In this document: one piece after another, positions 45,817 through 55,089 of the stretch
Layout: every line of letters begins with the position of its first letter
How positions within the stretch are numbered: the first letter of the stretch is position 1
The notes under the pieces: generated by a model
Databases searched by the model: none
What the model was told of the DNA's origin: nothing
Seen by the model: only the letters and a program-made list of their open reading frames with translations
Made by a program: the position numbers and the translations under genes
NCBI RefSeq assembly: GCF_003217215.1
Contig: NZ_QJTD01000002.1
Location: 508,654 to 572,653, forward strand
Direction of reading: 5' to 3'
Length of the DNA stretch: 64,000 nucleotides
DNA from: Winogradskyella epiphytica
Lineage (GTDB): Bacteria; Bacteroidota; Bacteroidia; Flavobacteriales; Flavobacteriaceae

Positions 45817-46656
45817 ATGGCGATAATCACTTTAACGACTGATTTTGGGGAAAAAGACCACTCTGCAGGAGCCATAAAAGGAGCTATTTATAGCGAACTT
45901 GATGAGATAAACATTGTAGATATATCACATTCCATTTCACCATTTAACATATCTGAAGCGGCTTACGTGATTCAAAATGCCTATTCTAGTTTTCCTAAAG
46001 GAACCATACATGTTATCGGTATTGATTCCGAGTTAAGTCCTGAAAACAAGCATGTTGCAGTCTATTTGAACGAGCATTACTTTATATGTGCAAATAATGG
46101 AATTATGAGTATGATTTGTTCTGAGATCTCTCCAGATAAAATTGTTGAAATTAATATTCACGATAGAGTTGAAACTAGTTTTCCTGTTTTAGACATTTTT
46201 GTGAAAGTGGCTTGCCATATTGCAAGAGGTGGAACTTTAGAAGTCATTGGAAAAGTTATTAACACTATTAAGCCAATTAAAAATTTAAATCCATTCGTAA
46301 ATGATGAAAATACACAAATAATTGGTAGTGTTATTTACATCGATAACTACGGAAATGTGATTACAAATATTAAGCGAAAGTTTTTTGAAGCGACTCAGAA
46401 AGGCCGACCTTTTGAGGTTTCGGCACGAAGTCATAAATTTAAAACTATATTTAATAAATACAGTGATATTTTAAATTATGACGACGATGAAGACTCTAAA
46501 CGTAATGTTGAAGGTAAAGGCATGGTGGTCTTTAATTCGTCTGGCTATTTAGAAATTGCTGTTTATAAGAGTAACAATAGCACGGTCGGAAGTGCATCTA
46601 CCCTAATGGGACTAAACACCATGGATACCGTAACCGTTAATTTTTTAAAACCTTAA
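45817..46656 (+). CDS. SAM hydroxide adenosyltransferase (DUF62, SAM hydrolase)
   Basis: A 279-residue enzyme of the fluorinase/DUF62 superfamily that hydrolyses S-adenosylmethionine to adenosine and methionine. N-terminal ITLTTDFGEKDHSAGAIKG holds the conserved aspartates (about 9 and 14); HVIGIDSEL and the C-terminal-domain segment IYIDNYGNVITNI (about 175-187) are also diagnostic. The long insertion typical of fluorinases is not evident, so hydrolase activity is expected. It is first in a run with the ABM gene, gldF, gldG and dnaN. Confidence 0.93.
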   Translation: MAIITLTTDFGEKDHSAGAIKGAIYSELDEINIVDISHSISPFNISEAAYVIQNAYSSFPKGTIHVIGIDSELSPENKHVAVYLNEHYFICANNGIMSMICSEISPDKIVEINIHDRVETSFPVLDIFVKVACHIARGGTLEVIGKVINTIKPIKNLNPFVNDENTQIIGSVIYIDNYGNVITNIKRKFFEATQKGRPFEVSARSHKFKTIFNKYSDILNYDDDEDSKRNVEGKGMVVFNSSGYLEIAVYKSNNSTVGSASTLMGLNTMDTVTVNFLKP

Positions 46657-46659
46657 ATT

Positions 46660-46956
46660 GTGTTAGTAAGAATTGTAAAAATGAGTTTTGAGCCGTCTAA
46701 AATTGAAGAATTCTTAGCTAATTTTGAGACTATTAAAGAAAAGATACGCAATTTTGAAGGCTGTAAGTTTTTAGAACTTTATCGGGATCAAAATAATACC
46801 AATATCTTTTTTACCTATAGTTATTGGAATTCAGAAGCCGATTTAAATAACTACAGACATTCTGAACTGTTTAAAAGTGTTTGGGCAAACACCAAACCTA
46901 AGTTTAACGCCAAACCCGAAGCATGGAGCGTTGACAAAATAGCTTCATTAAAGTAA
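46660..46956 (+). CDS. Antibiotic biosynthesis monooxygenase (ABM)-domain protein
   Basis: A 98-residue protein with a dimeric ferredoxin-like (ABM) fold: LVRIVKMSFEPSKIEEFLANF, GCKFLELYRDQNNTNIFFTYSYW and NYRHSELFKSVW. The start is taken as GTG at 46660, 3 nt after the previous stop, because the first strand LVRIVKM would be lost with the next ATG. ABM proteins range from heme-degrading to quinol oxygenases; the substrate is unknown. It is 19 nt before gldF. Confidence 0.9.
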   Translation: MLVRIVKMSFEPSKIEEFLANFETIKEKIRNFEGCKFLELYRDQNNTNIFFTYSYWNSEADLNNYRHSELFKSVWANTKPKFNAKPEAWSVDKIASLK

Positions 46957-46975
46957 AAATTGAAACAAAACAACT

Positions 46976-47698
46976 ATGCTAGCCATTCTAAAAAAAGAAA
47001 TAAACACCTTCTTCGCCTCTCCTATAGGTTATTTGGTTATTGGTGTATTTCTATTACTCAACGGCCTGTTTCTATGGGTATTTAAAGGAGAGTTTAATAT
47101 TCTCGATAGTGGCCAAGCCAGTTTATCCTCGTTTTTCCTATTAGCGCCATGGATTCTTATTTTTCTAGTTCCAGCAGTAACGATGCGGAGTTTTAGTGAT
47201 GAAAAGAAACAAGGTACTTTAGAATTATTAGTAACCAAACCAATTTCTCACTTCCAAATCGTATTAGGGAAGTATTTTGGTGCTTTTGCACTCATTTTAA
47301 TGGCTTTAATCCCTACGCTATTATATGTTTATACGGTTTCACAATTAGGGAATCCTGAAGGCAATCTCGATATGGGAAGTACTATTGGTTCCTATTTTGG
47401 CTTATTATTCTTAATTGGTGCTTATACGGCAATTGGCGTGTTTGCCTCTACCCTTTCCGATAATCAAATTGTGGCTTTTATCATTGCTATATTTATTTGT
47501 TTCTTTTTCTATTTTGGATTTGAAGGACTTTCAAACTACAATATTTTAGGCGACCTCGTATATATGGAAAACCTTGGAATGTCTGCGCATTATAATAGTA
47601 TGAGTCGTGGTGTTATTGACACAAGAGATTTAGTGTATTTTATAAGTATTGCCTTAGCGTTTTTATTTTTTACAAAACTTAGAATCCAAAACCAATAA
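46976..47698 (+). CDS. gldF: Gliding motility ABC transporter permease GldF
   Basis: A 240-residue inner-membrane protein with about six membrane segments and the GldF N-terminus MLAILKKEINTFFASPIGYL. FSDEKKQGTLELLVTKPIS (about 76-94) is the cytoplasmic coupling segment of ABC-2 permeases. In Flavobacterium johnsoniae GldF, GldG and the ATPase GldA form an ABC complex needed for gliding; gldA is not in the window. An extra gene lies between gldF and gldG here. Confidence 0.95.
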   Translation: MLAILKKEINTFFASPIGYLVIGVFLLLNGLFLWVFKGEFNILDSGQASLSSFFLLAPWILIFLVPAVTMRSFSDEKKQGTLELLVTKPISHFQIVLGKYFGAFALILMALIPTLLYVYTVSQLGNPEGNLDMGSTIGSYFGLLFLIGAYTAIGVFASTLSDNQIVAFIIAIFICFFFYFGFEGLSNYNILGDLVYMENLGMSAHYNSMSRGVIDTRDLVYFISIALAFLFFTKLRIQNQ

Positions 47699-47699
47699 A

Positions 47700-48194
47700 A
47701 TGATTATTACCCCTTTATTAGTTATATTCTTAGTTATAGTATTTGTCCTTCTGTTTTTGTTTTTAAATACAGTAGATCATCGCAAATGGCTATCTGCATT
47801 AATCAGCGTCGTATTAACGCCGTTTGTGTATTTCTTTTTATTTTATCCCATTCTAAATATCATTAGCAATTATCATCATCAGAAGTATTTTGACAGTGAA
47901 GCTTGGACAGAAAATCCTGCTTTACGATACGAGATGATAGATAACACTATAGCTTCTGATACCTTGATTGGAGTTAGTAAAGAACAAATAACATCACTTT
48001 TAGGAAAAGAAGAATGGTTAACTTGGGATGACGCTAAGAAAGCACACGATACTAATAAATGGAATTACGCTCTTGGCATAAAACCTGGTGCTTTCACCAC
48101 GAATAAAGAATGTGTAGAAATTACTTTTGAAAACGATAAAGTCATTGCATTGAAAACGTATCAAGAAGAACTAACATACGAAAATGAAAAATAA
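47700..48194 (+). CDS. Unrecognised membrane protein between gldF and gldG
   Basis: A 164-residue protein whose ATG follows the gldF stop by 1 nt and whose 3' end overlaps gldG by 11 nt, so it is translated with both. Two membrane segments (about 1-20 and 27-53) are followed by a soluble domain (about 75-160). That domain has LIGVSKEQITSLLGKEEWLTW and NYALGIKPG segments reminiscent of small BamE/SmpA-like folds. I do not recognise the family. Position implies a link to the GldFG complex, but this is inference; in F. johnsoniae gldF and gldG are adjacent as far as I recall. Confidence 0.8.
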   Translation: MIITPLLVIFLVIVFVLLFLFLNTVDHRKWLSALISVVLTPFVYFFLFYPILNIISNYHHQKYFDSEAWTENPALRYEMIDNTIASDTLIGVSKEQITSLLGKEEWLTWDDAKKAHDTNKWNYALGIKPGAFTTNKECVEITFENDKVIALKTYQEELTYENEK

Positions 48195-49854
48195 GAAATC
48201 CATTATATATATTGTTGTTATTGTTGTTGGGCTCATTCTTGTGAATGCCATTTCAAGTTCTGTCTACCAACGTTTCGACTTGACAAAAGACAAGCGCTAC
48301 ACGCTTTCTGAGGTATCGAAATCTTTGATCAGCGAATTAGATTCACCATTAGTCATTGACGTGTTCTTAGAGGGCGATTTCCCTTCGGAATTCAGGTTAC
48401 TTCAAACGGAAGTCAAACAAATTATAGATGAATTTAAACTAAGCAGCAATCAAATTTTCATTAACTATATCAATCCTATTGAGGATGAAACTACGCGTCA
48501 ACGAAATATTGAAGAATTAACTAAATCAGGATTAGAACCATATATTAACACAGATAACAGCACAGGTAAAGTCACCCAAGACATTATTTTCCCTTGGGCT
48601 TTTGCAAGTTATAAAGACCAAACCGTAAAAATTCCACTTTTAAAGCGTAGCATTACTCAAGGATTACAAGAACAGATTGCCAATTCAATTCAATCTTTAG
48701 AATATGCTTTTGCAGATGGATTCAGTAAATTAGTAAAAGCTAAAGAAAAGAAAATTGCAATTTTAAAAGGAAACGGTCAGTTAGGTGATATGTATATGGC
48801 CGACTTTTTAAAAACCGTACAACCATATTATAATATTGCACCTTTTACTTTAGATAGTGTGGCCACCAATCCACGAGGCACCTTAGACTCATTAAGGGAC
48901 TACGATTTAATTGTTGTCGCGAAGCCGAGTGAACCATTTACAGAAAACGAAAAGTTAGTTTTAGATCAATACACTATGAGTGGTGGTAAAAGTCTTTGGC
49001 TCACAGAATCTGTAATCATGGACAAGGACAGTTTATATAACGATACAGGTTCAGGAGTTTCAATTATGCGCGACTTACATTTGAATGATTTTTTCTTCAA
49101 ATACGGTGTTAGAGTAAATCCGACATTAGTGAAAGATTTATTCTCTGCGCCTATTATGTTAGCCATAGGAGAAGGCAGCCAAGCACAAATGCAGCCTATT
49201 CAATGGCAGTACTCTCCATTGGCGGCTTCCAATCCTAATCATCCAATCACAAAAAATTTGAATTTGGTGAAATTTGATTTTGCATCCCCAATCGATACCT
49301 TGAAAAACGGAATTAAAAAATCAATTTTATTACAGAGTTCTCCACGATCAAAAACGGAAGGCGCACCAACTTCAATTTCTTTAGCTGACGTTACAAAATC
49401 ACCGGACGAAGCTACCTATAATGCAGGTCCGCAAAACTTAGCCGTATTATTAGAAGGTGAATTCTCATCGGTTTACGACCAACGCGTTTTACCATTTAAA
49501 GTCGACAATTATCAACCAAAAAGTAAGGCAACGAAAATGATTGTTATCTCTGATGGTGATGTTATAAAAAACGCAGTCATAAGAAATCGTCCTCAAGAAT
49601 TAGGCTTCGATCAGCTTACAGGAAAATCGTTTGGAAACAAAGAGTTTTTGCTTAATTCGGTCAATTACCTTTTGGACGATAATGGACTTATAAACATAAG
49701 AGCAAAGGAAATTTCTGTCGCATTTTTAGATGCTGAAAAAATTAAAGAAGAAAAAGGGACTTGGCAATTTATCAATATTGCCCTGCCTCTCATTGTGTTA
49801 GCGCTCTTTGGATTTGTGTTCAACTATTTTAGAAAACGCAAATACGCATCGTAG
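48184..49854 (+). CDS. gldG: Gliding motility ABC-associated protein GldG
   Basis: A 556-residue membrane protein with an N-terminal membrane segment (about 6-24), a large extracytoplasmic domain with RFDLTKDKRYTLSEVSKSL and DVFLEGDFPSEFRLLQ typical of GldG/IftE-like proteins, and a C-terminal membrane helix (about 530-548) ending in FNYFRKRKYAS. It forms the gliding ABC complex with GldF. It starts 11 nt within the preceding unknown gene. dnaN follows after 129 nt. Confidence 0.95.
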   Translation: MKNKKSIIYIVVIVVGLILVNAISSSVYQRFDLTKDKRYTLSEVSKSLISELDSPLVIDVFLEGDFPSEFRLLQTEVKQIIDEFKLSSNQIFINYINPIEDETTRQRNIEELTKSGLEPYINTDNSTGKVTQDIIFPWAFASYKDQTVKIPLLKRSITQGLQEQIANSIQSLEYAFADGFSKLVKAKEKKIAILKGNGQLGDMYMADFLKTVQPYYNIAPFTLDSVATNPRGTLDSLRDYDLIVVAKPSEPFTENEKLVLDQYTMSGGKSLWLTESVIMDKDSLYNDTGSGVSIMRDLHLNDFFFKYGVRVNPTLVKDLFSAPIMLAIGEGSQAQMQPIQWQYSPLAASNPNHPITKNLNLVKFDFASPIDTLKNGIKKSILLQSSPRSKTEGAPTSISLADVTKSPDEATYNAGPQNLAVLLEGEFSSVYDQRVLPFKVDNYQPKSKATKMIVISDGDVIKNAVIRNRPQELGFDQLTGKSFGNKEFLLNSVNYLLDDNGLINIRAKEISVAFLDAEKIKEEKGTWQFINIALPLIVLALFGFVFNYFRKRKYAS

Positions 49855-49938
49855 CCCCCAAAATCTTCCGTATTGAATTTAGGCCTACTATAGGTTAATT
49901 TGTTAATAAGTTTGTTTTATAAAACCCTTCTATTAGGA

Positions 49939-49946
49939 TATATTTG
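49939..49946 (+). promoter_or_regulatory. Candidate -7 box of dnaN
   Basis: TATATTTG matches TAnnTTTG 37 nt before the dnaN ATG. A TTTG lies at 49911-49914, but the 24-nt spacing is longer than usual, so the pair is uncertain. Confidence 0.45.
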
Positions 49947-49983
49947 TAAGACCAATTAAAAGTATAAAACACATATATTCAGT

Positions 49984-51102
49984 ATGAAATTCATTGTTTC
50001 AAGTACCTATTTATTAAAGCAACTTCAAGTTTTAGGAGGGGTTATTAATAACAGCAATACTCTACCGATTTTAGATAATTTCTTATTTGAACTTAGCGAA
50101 TCAAAATTAACGATTTCGGCAAGTGATTTAGAAACCACTATGTCATCTACAATAGATGTCGAAAGCGATTCAGAAGGAAGCATTGCTTTGCCTGCAAGAT
50201 TACTTTTAGACACTTTAAAGACATTTCCTGAGCAACCCTTAACTTTTGTTGTTGAAGATAATAACACGGTTGAAATTAGCTCTAACCACGGTAAATACGC
50301 ATTAGCTTATGCCGATGGAGCGGAGTTTCCAAATGCAGTATCTATTGACGATGCCAGCAAAACAACAATCATGGGCGATATCTTAGCGACAGCGATTAGC
50401 AAAACGATATTCGCAGCTGGTAATGATGACTTAAGACCTGTAATGAGTGGTGTGTTTTTTCAGTTTACTCAAGAGAATTTAACCTTTGTAGCAACTGATG
50501 CTCACAAATTGGTAAAATATACAAGAAACGATGTAAGCGCAACTGAGACTGCCGAATTTATTATGCCGAAAAAACCTTTAAATCTTTTAAAGGGTATTTT
50601 AGCAGGAAGTGATGATGACGTTTTAGTAGAATACAATGAATCTAATGCGAAATTTACCTTTGAAAATTCTGTATTGATTTGTCGATTAATCGATGGAAAA
50701 TATCCAAATTATGAAGCAGTAATCCCTAAAGAAAATCCAAATAAGTTAGTAATTGATAGAACGCAGTTTTTAAACTCTGTACGTCGTGTTAGTATTTTCT
50801 CTAATAAAACAACGCACCAAATTCGTTTAAAAATTGCTGGTGCTGAATTAAATATTTCTGCTGAAGATATAGATTACTCAAATAAAGCTGAAGAGCGTTT
50901 AACTTGTGATTATCAAGGAGACGATATGCAAATCGGCTTTAACTCTCGATTCTTAACAGAGATGATCAATAATTTAAACTCAGATAATGTACAGTTAGAA
51001 ATGAGTTTACCAAACAGAGCTGGAATTCTAACACCAATAGATGGTTTAGATGAAGGTGAGCATGTAACTATGCTTGTGATGCCAGTGATGCTTAATAGCT
51101 AA
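49984..51102 (+). CDS. dnaN: DNA polymerase III beta subunit (sliding clamp)
   Basis: A 372-residue ring-forming clamp that tethers replicative polymerase to DNA. Three repeated clamp domains are evident (about 1-120, 128-245, 250-372): MKFIVSSTYLLKQLQVLGGVI, RPVMSGVFFQF, ATDAHKLVKYTR, IDGKYPNYEAVIPKENP and the C-terminal VTMLVMPVMLNS. Length is normal. It is not next to dnaA or gyrB, so it does not mark the origin. Its own candidate -7 box and a terminator suggest a separate unit. Confidence 0.97.
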   Translation: MKFIVSSTYLLKQLQVLGGVINNSNTLPILDNFLFELSESKLTISASDLETTMSSTIDVESDSEGSIALPARLLLDTLKTFPEQPLTFVVEDNNTVEISSNHGKYALAYADGAEFPNAVSIDDASKTTIMGDILATAISKTIFAAGNDDLRPVMSGVFFQFTQENLTFVATDAHKLVKYTRNDVSATETAEFIMPKKPLNLLKGILAGSDDDVLVEYNESNAKFTFENSVLICRLIDGKYPNYEAVIPKENPNKLVIDRTQFLNSVRRVSIFSNKTTHQIRLKIAGAELNISAEDIDYSNKAEERLTCDYQGDDMQIGFNSRFLTEMINNLNSDNVQLEMSLPNRAGILTPIDGLDEGEHVTMLVMPVMLNS

Positions 51103-51131
51103 AATTTCAATTACTCATTATATTTACTTAT

Positions 51132-51164
51132 AAAAAAAGCTCACTAGATTAGTGAGCTTTTTTT
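51132..51164 (+). terminator. Terminator between dnaN and the 51185 lipoprotein gene
   Basis: AAAAGCTCACT / AGTGAGCTTTT stem with a 5-nt loop and a T run, 30 nt after dnaN. The A run on the left arm lets it serve the converging lipoprotein gene as well. Confidence 0.92.
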
Positions 51165-51184
51165 GTATCATGACTTTGCTATTA

Positions 51185-51733
51185 TTAATCTAAATCTGTG
51201 TTATTTATATAAATAAACGCACCTTCATAAGCTCCGGTAATTGCTTCACCATCTGCCCTTGTAAACGTAAACGTTAACAGAATATTATCTACATCATAAT
51301 CTATAATGGTGAGACTTCCGTCTGTTATTTCTAAGTTTGAATTGCTTCCGCTTTTATAAAACTGAAAAAAACCTTCTTCATACTCTCCATTGACAATACT
51401 TCCATTTACTATGAATTCTAAACTCGTAATTTCAGAAAAATCATAAGTTCTATTAGGTGTGAAATCAGAATCATTAATTTGAAGTGAAAACAAATCGACA
51501 TTATTAATTGTAGCTCCAGTAAAAGAGTCTTCTATTTGTCCCTCTGTGATGTTAGTTAAACTCAAAAACACACTATTAAATGAAGTCTCTACAAGAGCAG
51601 AGTTCATTGGGTATGTAGAAGCTTCTATTGTAATATTATTTTCATAAGAATTAGCATCTGAACTATCATCTGAAGTACAAGCCGTCATTACTAAGGCAAA
51701 TAACGCTATTGCAAAATATTTAAGTGATTTCAT
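51185..51733 (-). CDS. Small exported lipoprotein, unknown function
   Basis: A 182-residue protein started at ATG 51733 (MKSLKYFAIALFALVMTAC), which places a lipobox cysteine at about residue 19; the frame runs ten codons further upstream without need. The mature part is acidic (TSDDSSDANSYEN) and beta-rich, ending in a TFTFTRADGEAITGAYEG strand pair. No family is recognised with certainty. It lies downstream of the LRR surface protein on the same strand (77-nt gap), so the two may be expressed together. Confidence 0.8.
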   Translation of the reverse strand: MKSLKYFAIALFALVMTACTSDDSSDANSYENNITIEASTYPMNSALVETSFNSVFLSLTNITEGQIEDSFTGATINNVDLFSLQINDSDFTPNRTYDFSEITSLEFIVNGSIVNGEYEEGFFQFYKSGSNSNLEITDGSLTIIDYDVDNILLTFTFTRADGEAITGAYEGAFIYINNTDLD

Positions 51734-51810
51734 ATTATATATTTTATGTGATTTGGTAAACAAAAGCGCCCACAGTAGTGAGCGCTTAATACTATTAATA
51801 AGCTAACAAC

Positions 51811-54800
51811 CTAGTTTTTAAGAAACTTCTGGTTTACAGTTTTTGTAGCAGTTTGCATTTGAATAAGATATAATCCTGCTGGTAAATTAGACACATTGAT
51901 ACCATTATCTGTACCCTGAGATTGTTTAACAAATTGCCCATTTATGGTATAAATGGTTACACTCTCAATCTGTGCAGTCGATTTAATATATAATTTATCA
52001 GTTACAGGATTTGGATATAATTTTACAGTATTTGAGGTGAAAGTTTCATCCTCGAATCCTAATGTAGAATTATACTCATAAGCACCTAAATCTATCGTAG
52101 TATTGAAAAATCTGTCGTTTCCAGATAAATCCAAGCTTGCAAAAATTGCTGTATCATAATACGCATTATCTCCTTGGTCTATGATATAATTTGAAGCTGA
52201 TGTTGGTTTGTAATTACTATCTAAATTTAAGTTATCTGTAGATGGATCTAATTGTGTAATATCTAAAGCATTATAAGTGCCTGAAGTAGCAGCTGAAGTT
52301 ACCTGTATAACTGAGTTATATACATTGATTGTTTGGCTATCACCTTCACTTGTTTTACTGTTTTCAATATCTACCGTACTGAATTGGCTTCCATTATATT
52401 TATTTTGCCAAAAAATACTATTTCTTGTTTCTAGACGTATCCAACCACTTCCACTAACATTAATAACGTGTTCAGCGGTTGCGTGGTTGTTCACGTTATT
52501 TACAATGGTAGCATTATTTAAAAAGTGAACTATACTTCTGTTACCATTTGAAGACGTACTTCTTCTAAACCAAATTGCACCAAAATCTGAATTATAGGTA
52601 TTATCTGTAAATAAAATATTTGACCAATGAGATGTTAACTCATCTGAATTTGTAGCGCTATGCTCTAATAAAATAACACCATTATTGGTAGCATTGTTGG
52701 TTATTGCTACATTTTCAACCACCAAGTCTCCAGAAAAATCTCTCCAATCTAAAAGCAATCCATTACTATAATTCTCTGCAATCCATGTGTTTCTTAATGT
52801 AAAATTGGTAACATCGGTATTAGCCGCTATTACTGGACTAGAACCAGAGGTATACGCATTCTGAAGTACAAAACCATCAAAAATTACGTTATCCGCCTCA
52901 ACACTTACTAATGTAGTGGCGTTATCGGTTTTATTAGTTGTGAAATTACCTTCAATATCATCACCATTAATATCTCCAGAAATAATAGTAGCATTATCCG
53001 TAAATACCTTAGTTAAATCTCGGTCTGCTAAGGTTAACTCAGTACCATCAAAACCACCATAGATTTCAAAGTTTTCTAAATCTAATGTTAATACGGAAGC
53101 GGCTGTTGCCGGCGTATAAACACCACTAGACACCCAAATTTCATCATTTAATAATGCATTATTAAGTGCATCTTCAATGCTAGTAAACGCATCTGTCCAA
53201 GAGCTTCCGTCATTATTTCCAGAAGCATTTGCATTAACATAATACACTGTAGGAGTACAATTCTCACTATAATTTGTAGTTGCATCTTTAGTCCAACCGT
53301 AATCATATATATTTACTTGGTTTGGTGTAAATCCTGAATCTATTTGTACACATGTTAAATCAGGATTGTTGTATACCTTCATATATACAAAATTAGAATT
53401 ATTACCATTAGCCACGTTTAAGCTAGTAAGCTGATTGTTATATATTAACAATTGATTAATTTGAGGATAAGCGCTAATATCAAAAGTTGTAAATTGGTTA
53501 AAAGCAGCGTGAATCCTAGTTAAATTAGGGTTGTTACTAATATCTAGGCTGCTAATTGAATTATCTTGAAAATCTACAGCCGTAAGCATTGTGTTATTAG
53601 TAATATCTATACTTGTTAAGCTATTACTTGCCACAATTAAATCAGTTAACATTGTATTATTAGAAACATCAATACTAGCTAAATTATTATCGTTTGCTAT
53701 TAATGTATTTAAATTTGAATTCGTGATAAGTATAATTGATGAGATGGTATTATCACCAAAATTTAAATCTGTTAACGACGTTAAGTTAGTAACATCTAAA
53801 GTCGTTAAGTTATTACCACTGCAATTTAAATCAATAAGGTTTGTATTTAAACTTACATTTAAGGTAGATAAGCTATTATCGCTACAATCTAAAACTTCGA
53901 GAGCTGTTGCACCTTGAAGATTTAAATTTGAAATATTATTTGATCTGGTATTTAAAGTTGTTAAGGTTACTAAATTTGATACATCTAAACTCGTTAAACT
54001 GTTATCTTCAGCATCTAAAGTTACTAAAGAAGTCCCTTGTACATTTAAATTAGCAATATTATTTTCTTTACAATTTAAATTAGTAAGCCCGGTAATATTG
54101 GACACATCTAAAGCGGCGATTGTGTTATCACTACAATCTAAAGCGGTTAGATTAATAAAAGCTTCAATACCAGTTAAATCTGAAATTGCCAAACTACTTA
54201 CATCTAATGTTCCGGTAATCGCCTGAGCTTCTGCAACAGATATTTCTTGATCATAATCTACGTTAATTGCACTGTTAACTAAATAAGATTTAAAATTTGC
54301 ATCTGGTATAGTTACATAAGAAATACTTGAACTACAGTCTTCTACAACTCTAGTTTCTAGATCTCTAGTCCAACCAAAATCATACAAACCTACGTTATCC
54401 GGTGGCACAGTACCTGCATCAACTTGAATACAAGTTAGACTAGGGTTATTATAAGATTTCATGTATGTAAACGCAGCACCTCGACCATTGGCTATGTTTA
54501 ACTCTACCAACTGATTGTTTTGGCAATGAACTTGATTTAATGTTGGAATGTTACTAACATCTAATTGGGTTATTTGGTTATCTGCACAATGTAATCGTGT
54601 TAAATTAGTGTTATTACTAACGTCTAAAGATGTTAGGCTATTTGAATACACCTCTAAAATGGTAATATTTATAAAGGCTTCAATTCCTGTTAAATCTGTA
54701 ATTCCAAGTCCTGTTGCCGATATAGTTCCTGTAAAAGCCTGTGCTTCAGCTACAGAAATTTCTGAGTCGTTATTGGTGTTAATGGCTGCGTCTGCTAATA

Positions 54801-54903
54801 AATAGCTTTTAAAATTTGCATCTGGAATGTTCACGTTTTGGGCCATCGCCGAAAACAAACCTAAACACAAGTAGGTGGAAAATAAGAGTAATTTTTTTTT
54901 CAT
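51811..54903 (-). CDS. T9SS type A surface protein with duplicated leucine-rich repeats
   Basis: A 1030-residue secreted protein. Signal peptide about 1-21 (ending AMA|Q). Two related modules follow, each starting IPDANFKSYL and ISVAEAQA and ending in a NNPxLTCxQ cap: a short one (about 23-190) and a long one (about 199-560) with many SLDVSNNTxLTxL repeats. Next is a parallel beta-helix-like region (about 565-930, YYVNANASGNNDGSSWTDAF). The C-terminal T9SS type A sorting domain (about 955-1030) has LYPNPVTDKLYI and NLPAGLYLIQ. It is likely exported and attached to the cell surface; binding partner unknown. Confidence 0.92.
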   Translation of the reverse strand: MKKKLLLFSTYLCLGLFSAMAQNVNIPDANFKSYLLADAAINTNNDSEISVAEAQAFTGTISATGLGITDLTGIEAFINITILEVYSNSLTSLDVSNNTNLTRLHCADNQITQLDVSNIPTLNQVHCQNNQLVELNIANGRGAAFTYMKSYNNPSLTCIQVDAGTVPPDNVGLYDFGWTRDLETRVVEDCSSSISYVTIPDANFKSYLVNSAINVDYDQEISVAEAQAITGTLDVSSLAISDLTGIEAFINLTALDCSDNTIAALDVSNITGLTNLNCKENNIANLNVQGTSLVTLDAEDNSLTSLDVSNLVTLTTLNTRSNNISNLNLQGATALEVLDCSDNSLSTLNVSLNTNLIDLNCSGNNLTTLDVTNLTSLTDLNFGDNTISSIILITNSNLNTLIANDNNLASIDVSNNTMLTDLIVASNSLTSIDITNNTMLTAVDFQDNSISSLDISNNPNLTRIHAAFNQFTTFDISAYPQINQLLIYNNQLTSLNVANGNNSNFVYMKVYNNPDLTCVQIDSGFTPNQVNIYDYGWTKDATTNYSENCTPTVYYVNANASGNNDGSSWTDAFTSIEDALNNALLNDEIWVSSGVYTPATAASVLTLDLENFEIYGGFDGTELTLADRDLTKVFTDNATIISGDINGDDIEGNFTTNKTDNATTLVSVEADNVIFDGFVLQNAYTSGSSPVIAANTDVTNFTLRNTWIAENYSNGLLLDWRDFSGDLVVENVAITNNATNNGVILLEHSATNSDELTSHWSNILFTDNTYNSDFGAIWFRRSTSSNGNRSIVHFLNNATIVNNVNNHATAEHVINVSGSGWIRLETRNSIFWQNKYNGSQFSTVDIENSKTSEGDSQTINVYNSVIQVTSAATSGTYNALDITQLDPSTDNLNLDSNYKPTSASNYIIDQGDNAYYDTAIFASLDLSGNDRFFNTTIDLGAYEYNSTLGFEDETFTSNTVKLYPNPVTDKLYIKSTAQIESVTIYTINGQFVKQSQGTDNGINVSNLPAGLYLIQMQTATKTVNQKFLKN

Positions 54904-54928
54904 TGTAGTTGAGATTAATATTCAACAA

Positions 54929-54958
54929 CAAAATAACTTCATTTTTAAAGGTTTTCAA
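54929..54958 (-). promoter_or_regulatory. Candidate promoter of the LRR surface protein
   Basis: Minus strand TTG (54958-54956), 19-nt spacer, TTATTTTG (54936-54929), close to the TAnnTTTG consensus. Predicted start about 18 nt before the ATG at 54903. Confidence 0.5.
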
Positions 54959-55032
54959 TGTGCTTTTTTCTGAATAGGTCTAATTTCTTTCTGAATAAAT
55001 AATAAAGATTATTCTTACTTTTTAAATCAAAT

Positions 55033-55060
55033 AAAAAAGCCTGCTTAAATAAGCAGACTT
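55033..55060 (-). terminator. Terminator after the 55090 gene
   Basis: Minus strand hairpin AAGTCTGCTT / AAGCAGGCTT (one mismatch) followed by T residues, about 30 nt after the stop codon. Confidence 0.75.
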
Positions 55061-55089
55061 TAAAAATTATGATTAATAGCGTATATTAA

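Noticed and set aside
49984..51102. dnaN as a marker of the replication origin
   Set aside because: No dnaA, recF, gyrB or DnaA-box cluster is nearby; gldG is the neighbour.
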